NCBI GenBank assembly: GCA_964476595.1
Contig: CAYZCL010000041.1
Coordinates: 12,464-76,463, forward strand
DNA from: JALSRD01 sp964476595
GTDB lineage: Bacteria > Desulfobacterota > Desulfobacteria > Desulfobacterales > JALSRD01
Length of the DNA stretch: 64,000 bases
Direction: 5' to 3'
The notes beneath the pieces were generated by a model. The model searched no databases. It was not told the origin of the DNA and was given only the letters and a program-made list of their open reading frames with translations. Each line of letters starts with the position of its first letter. Position 1 is the first letter of the stretch. Of this stretch, positions 60,688 to 64,000 are shown piece after piece. A program made the translations under genes and the position numbers.

Positions 60688-62142
60688 ATGAGATTCGCTC
60701 CCGGCATCCGGGCCAAGCTGTTCGGCTGGTATTTCGTCTTCCTGCTGATCTTCTACGGCACCATCCTGGCGTTGTATCTCAACATCCACCGCATGATGGC
60801 GGTCACCGAAAAGATCGTCAACACCCAGTACCGCATCTCCTCGGCCGCCAAGAAGATGAGCGAGAGCCTGCTCAACATGGAGGAGGCTGAAAAAAAGTAC
60901 CTGCTTCTTAAGAAGAAGGAATACCTGGAACGCTTCCTGCTGGAGAAAGCCGAATTCGAGTCCAACCTCGAAAACATCCTGCAGCTGCTCCCCGAGCCTC
61001 CCCCTCCGGGCCCCTGGCACAAGCTGGCGGACAACTACCGGGAGGTGATGGCCCGGGCGGACCCCCTGGACATGGCAGACCCGCCCAAGACGCTGTGGCT
61101 GCCCGAGGCCGCCATCAATCGCTGGATCGATATGATTTCCAGCGCCCGGGCCGGTAACGAGGAGCAGATCGTGCTCAACAACGTGGAGTTGAACCGACGC
61201 GGCCAGGCGGCCGTCAAAACGGGCATGATCGGCTTGGCGCTGTCCACCCTGGTAGGCCTGGTGTGGAGTCTGTTCCTGGTCTATTCCACCATCCGCCCGC
61301 TGCGCACCCTGACGCGGGGCATTCGGTCCATCTCCAGCGGGCAGTTGGGACGGCCGATCTCCATCACCTCCCGTGACGAATTCGGCGAAGTCGCCCGGGC
61401 CTTCAACGAGATGGCGCGACGCCTGCAGGAGGAGGAGAGCATGCGCGCCGACTTCATTTCCATGCTGAGTCACGAAATCAGAACACCCTTGACATCGATC
61501 CGTGAATCGGTGAATATGATCGCCGAAGAGGTCATGGGCAGCATCAACGATCGCCAGCGGAAATTTTTAAAGATCGCCAGCTCAGAAATCGGCCGTATCA
61601 GCGACCTGCTGAACCACCTCATGCAGGTCACGCGGCTGGAGTCCCACGCCATCAAAATCGACCTCCGTGCCGTTGCCCCCTTGCCCTGGATCAGCGGCTG
61701 CATCGAGCAGATCAAGCCGGCCGCCGCCCAGAAGGAGATCCGTGTCACTCTGGACGCCCCGCCCCAGCTTCCCAAGGTCACGGGAGACCCCAAAGCGCTC
61801 CAGCAGACCCTGCTCAACCTGTTGGGGAATGCGGTCAAGTTCTGCCAGAACGGGGGCACCATCGAAGTGCGTGCCCGGACGACGAACGACGGCGGGCTGG
61901 AGGTGTGCGTGGCCGACAACGGCCCCGGTATCTCCGAGGATGAGCAGAAACTGATCTTCAACAAATATTACCGCGGCGCTCATTTCCGCAACCAGATGGA
62001 CGGGGTTGGGCTGGGGCTGAGCATCACCAAAATGATCGTGGAGGCCCACGGCGGGAAATTGTGGGTCAGCAGTCGCGTGGGCCACGGCAGCACCTTCTAC
62101 TTCACCCTGCCCGGCAGGCCGCAGCAGAAGCAGGCGGCCTGA
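60688..62142 (+). CDS. Membrane sensor histidine kinase, GlrK/QseE-like
   Basis: 484 residues. Membrane segments at about 10-32 (LFGWYFVFLLIFYGTILALY) and 178-202 with a helical periplasmic domain between (about 33-177), HAMP (about 203-255), HisKA with SMLSHEIRTPLTSIRE (His262), and a complete HATPase (LQQTLLNLLGNAVKFCQNGG, VADNGPGISEDEQ, GVGLGLSITKMIVEAHGGKL). Followed by a lipoprotein and an NtrC-family regulator, the order of the enterobacterial glrK-qseG-glrR locus, hence the name. Confidence 0.88.
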   Translation: MRFAPGIRAKLFGWYFVFLLIFYGTILALYLNIHRMMAVTEKIVNTQYRISSAAKKMSESLLNMEEAEKKYLLLKKKEYLERFLLEKAEFESNLENILQLLPEPPPPGPWHKLADNYREVMARADPLDMADPPKTLWLPEAAINRWIDMISSARAGNEEQIVLNNVELNRRGQAAVKTGMIGLALSTLVGLVWSLFLVYSTIRPLRTLTRGIRSISSGQLGRPISITSRDEFGEVARAFNEMARRLQEEESMRADFISMLSHEIRTPLTSIRESVNMIAEEVMGSINDRQRKFLKIASSEIGRISDLLNHLMQVTRLESHAIKIDLRAVAPLPWISGCIEQIKPAAAQKEIRVTLDAPPQLPKVTGDPKALQQTLLNLLGNAVKFCQNGGTIEVRARTTNDGGLEVCVADNGPGISEDEQKLIFNKYYRGAHFRNQMDGVGLGLSITKMIVEAHGGKLWVSSRVGHGSTFYFTLPGRPQQKQAA

Positions 62143-62213
62143 GGCGCGGCGCCGGAGCAAACGGGCACTCGGCCGACCGACAATATGGGAATCGACATGA
62201 CAGACGGGTACGC

Positions 62214-62930
62214 ATGAAACACCTACCGCACGAAATCATCCTGCCCCCCCGGGAGCGGAAACGCCGGCGACGGTGGGCCACGCTCGTGTTGACGGCGGCT
62301 TTGCTCCTGCTGGCGTCCGGCTGCGCCTTGGCGCCCGGCGGCAACGGCAGCAGAAACCGGGCGGCCGGCGTGACGGCGGACCAGCAGGCCCTGAACCGGG
62401 GACTGGAGGCTTTTCAGACCGGCGATTACCGCCGGGCCGGGGAGCTGTTCGAACGGTTGCGCTCCTCCGGTGACCCGCAGGTGGCCCGCAAGGCGCTGTA
62501 CGGCCTTGCATGCGCCCGCCTGGTGCTGGCCGAGACCCCCGCCCAGTACGCGGCCGCCCTGGTGCTGTGGCAGGAGTGGAACCGGCGGGCGCCGCTTAAA
62601 TACCGCGACGAAGATCCGCGCATGCTGGCCCCGCTGCTGGGCCGCCTTCTGTCCCCTCGAGCCGTGCGCAAACCGGCGCCGGCCAAGAAGACGGCCGGCG
62701 GACAGTCCGCCACCGTGCCGGCCAAGCGTTACCGGGCCTGCCAGGACCGGCTCAGGGAGATGGAAACACGCATCTCCAACATGGAAGCCCAAAAAAAACT
62801 ACTGCAATACTACGTGGACTACACCGGTAAACTGGAAGGGGAGATCTGGAACCTCAAGCACAAAATCAACAGCCTGGAAGCCATCGACAAGAAGATCCTG
62901 GAAAAAAAGAAGGAGCTTTCATCCCCCTGA
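62214..62930 (+). CDS. QseG-like TPR/coiled-coil lipoprotein
   Basis: 238 residues from ATG 62214. Signal peptide with lipobox LLASGC. A TPR-like helical part (about 50-130: LNRGLEAFQTGDYRRAGELF) and a C-terminal coiled coil (RLREMETRISNMEAQKKLLQ, YTGKLEGEIWNLKHKINSLE). In Enterobacteriaceae QseG is an outer-membrane lipoprotein that interacts with and modulates the QseE/GlrK kinase. Sequence similarity by eye is weak; the context is the main support. Confidence 0.7.
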   Translation: MKHLPHEIILPPRERKRRRRWATLVLTAALLLLASGCALAPGGNGSRNRAAGVTADQQALNRGLEAFQTGDYRRAGELFERLRSSGDPQVARKALYGLACARLVLAETPAQYAAALVLWQEWNRRAPLKYRDEDPRMLAPLLGRLLSPRAVRKPAPAKKTAGGQSATVPAKRYRACQDRLREMETRISNMEAQKKLLQYYVDYTGKLEGEIWNLKHKINSLEAIDKKILEKKKELSSP

Positions 62931-63037
62931 CCCGCACGGCAGCCAGTGCGGCCCGACGGCCGTCCAAAACAGCGCCGAAGGCCCCGGGACCCGTCCGAAA
63001 CCGGGCCCGCCCGACACTGCCGGCAATCACCAGACCC

Positions 63038-64000
63038 ATGGGAACCGCGCCGCGATACATACTGGTGGTCGACGACGACCGCAACGTCCTTGAAGTCATC
63101 GAGGCCCGCCTGTCCTCCGCAGGTTTCGAGGTCTACCGGGCCGAAGGCGGCCCCGAGGCCCTCGAGATCCTGGCCACCCAGCGCGTGGACGTGATGGTCT
63201 CCGACGTTAAAATGCCCGATATGGGCGGCATGCAACTGCTGACCGAGGCGCGCCGCATGCACGCCGAACTGCCCGTCATCCTGCTGACCGCTTTTGGCAC
63301 CATTCCCGACGCGGTTCAGGCGGTAAAATCCGGGGCCGTCGACTACCTGACCAAACCCTTCGACGGCCAGGAACTGATCCGCAAACTCAAGCGCATCCGC
63401 GTCAGCACCGACGCCACAGATGACCAGGTCCCGGCGGCCGCCGCCGATCTGGAAGAGGTTGCGAGCCCGGCCATGCGGCAGCTCTACGACCTGGTCGGAC
63501 GGGTGGCCGCCAGCGACGTCAACGTGCTGGTGCTGGGGGAAAGCGGCGTGGGAAAGGAGCGTATCGCCCGCCTGATCCACCAGATGAGCCGCCGCAGCGC
63601 CGAACCATTCGTGGTGGTCGACTGCGGAGCAACGCCCACCGGCCTGCTGGAGAGCGAACTGTTCGGTCACGTCAAGGGGTCTTTCACCCACGCTATCCGG
63701 GACAAGAAGGGCCTGATTGAATCGGCCGACGGCGGCACCCTCTTCCTGGACGAGATCGGAAACGTGTCCCCCGAGATGCAAACCCGTCTGCTGCGCTTCA
63801 TCGAGGAGCGCAAGATCCGCAAGATCGGGAGCCTGGAGGAGTCCGACGTGAACTGCCGCATCATCTCGGCCACCAACGCCGACCTGGTGGAGGACATCCG
63901 CAACGGCAGGTTCCGTGAAGACCTGTACTACCGCTTGCGGGTGGTCACGCTGAAAGTCCCCCCGCTGCGCGAGCGCCGCGAGGACATCCCCCTGCTGGCG
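63038..64000 (+). CDS. NtrC-family response regulator, GlrR/QseF-like (partial, 3' end off the window)
   Basis: 321 codons visible; the right edge cuts the AAA+ domain before the helix-turn-helix. Receiver (1-120; LVVDDDRN, Asp56 in VSDVKMP), AAA+ with Walker A GESGVGKERIARL, Walker B TLFLDEIGNV and the start of sensor regions. The sigma-54 contact loop is GHVKGSFTHAIRDKKG (GSFTHA, 214-219) instead of GAFTGA. The ATG at 63038 has no clear ribosome-binding site; an in-frame extension upstream looks non-coding. Third gene of the kinase/lipoprotein/regulator set. Confidence 0.85.
   Translation, partial: MGTAPRYILVVDDDRNVLEVIEARLSSAGFEVYRAEGGPEALEILATQRVDVMVSDVKMPDMGGMQLLTEARRMHAELPVILLTAFGTIPDAVQAVKSGAVDYLTKPFDGQELIRKLKRIRVSTDATDDQVPAAAADLEEVASPAMRQLYDLVGRVAASDVNVLVLGESGVGKERIARLIHQMSRRSAEPFVVVDCGATPTGLLESELFGHVKGSFTHAIRDKKGLIESADGGTLFLDEIGNVSPEMQTRLLRFIEERKIRKIGSLEESDVNCRIISATNADLVEDIRNGRFREDLYYRLRVVTLKVPPLRERREDIPLLA

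Overview
The window looks like chromosomal DNA of a GC-rich, motile, Gram-negative member of the Desulfobacterota (Desulfosarcina/Desulfatitalea-type 'deltaproteobacterium'). Support: sigma-54/NtrC-family control of flagellar genes, a FliA (sigma-28) late tier, a FlaF/FlbT pair, tandem CheX domains, many NtrC-type regulators and a Tol-Pal system. The lineage is an inference from gene content; no rRNA or tRNA gene was seen.

Region 1 (1-9,686, minus strand) is one long flagellar basal-body/hook operon, flgB-flgC-fliE-fliF-fliG-fliH-fliI-fliJ-fliK-flgD-flgE, read from a sigma-54 promoter at 9671-9686. Upstream lie two NtrC-family activators, an FlrC-like one (REC-AAA-Fis) and an FlrA/FleQ-like one (no receiver), each with its own sigma-54 -24/-12 element. 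Region 2 (13.2-16.0 kb, minus) holds a REC-STAS response regulator, a CheX phosphatase and a TPR protein; sigma-28-like promoters precede cheX and the TPR gene.

Region 3 (16.1-26.8 kb, plus) is a single 3,407-codon ORF encoding a giant glycosyltransferase: five GT-B domains, one SAM methyltransferase, two GT-A domains and several TPR blocks, behind a sigma-54 promoter and a ~330-nt leader. It is immediately followed by the convergent flagellin operon (fliC - unknown gene - flbT - flaF), which has a sigma-28 promoter and a structured flagellin leader. A flagellin-glycan assembly role is the obvious inference.

Region 4 (29.6-47.2 kb) is a mixed motility/chemotaxis island: a hybrid kinase plus NtrC-type regulator with a variant GAFTGA loop; a first stator pair (MotA/MotB-like, sigma-54 promoter) with a SPOR-like membrane protein; a CheX-CheX-FliN fusion; CheW; an unknown sigma-54-controlled protein; a FliK-like/FlhB-C-terminal-like pair; two tiny basic 'DRR-repeat' proteins behind sigma-28-like promoters; a kinase-like sensor without ATPase domain; the main MotA/MotB stator (sigma-28 promoter); a FlaG-like protein; and a decayed chemoreceptor.

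Region 5 (47.2-64.0 kb) is mostly housekeeping: zinc-ribbon regulator, M24 peptidase, rplM-rpsI, CYTH protein, EEP-family hydrolase, bactofilin, SAM hydrolase-like protein, ruvCAB, tolQRAB-pal-cpoB, and at the right edge a GlrK-QseG-GlrR-like kinase/lipoprotein/regulator module cut by the window end. No CRISPR array, insertion sequence, integrase or attachment site was recognised.
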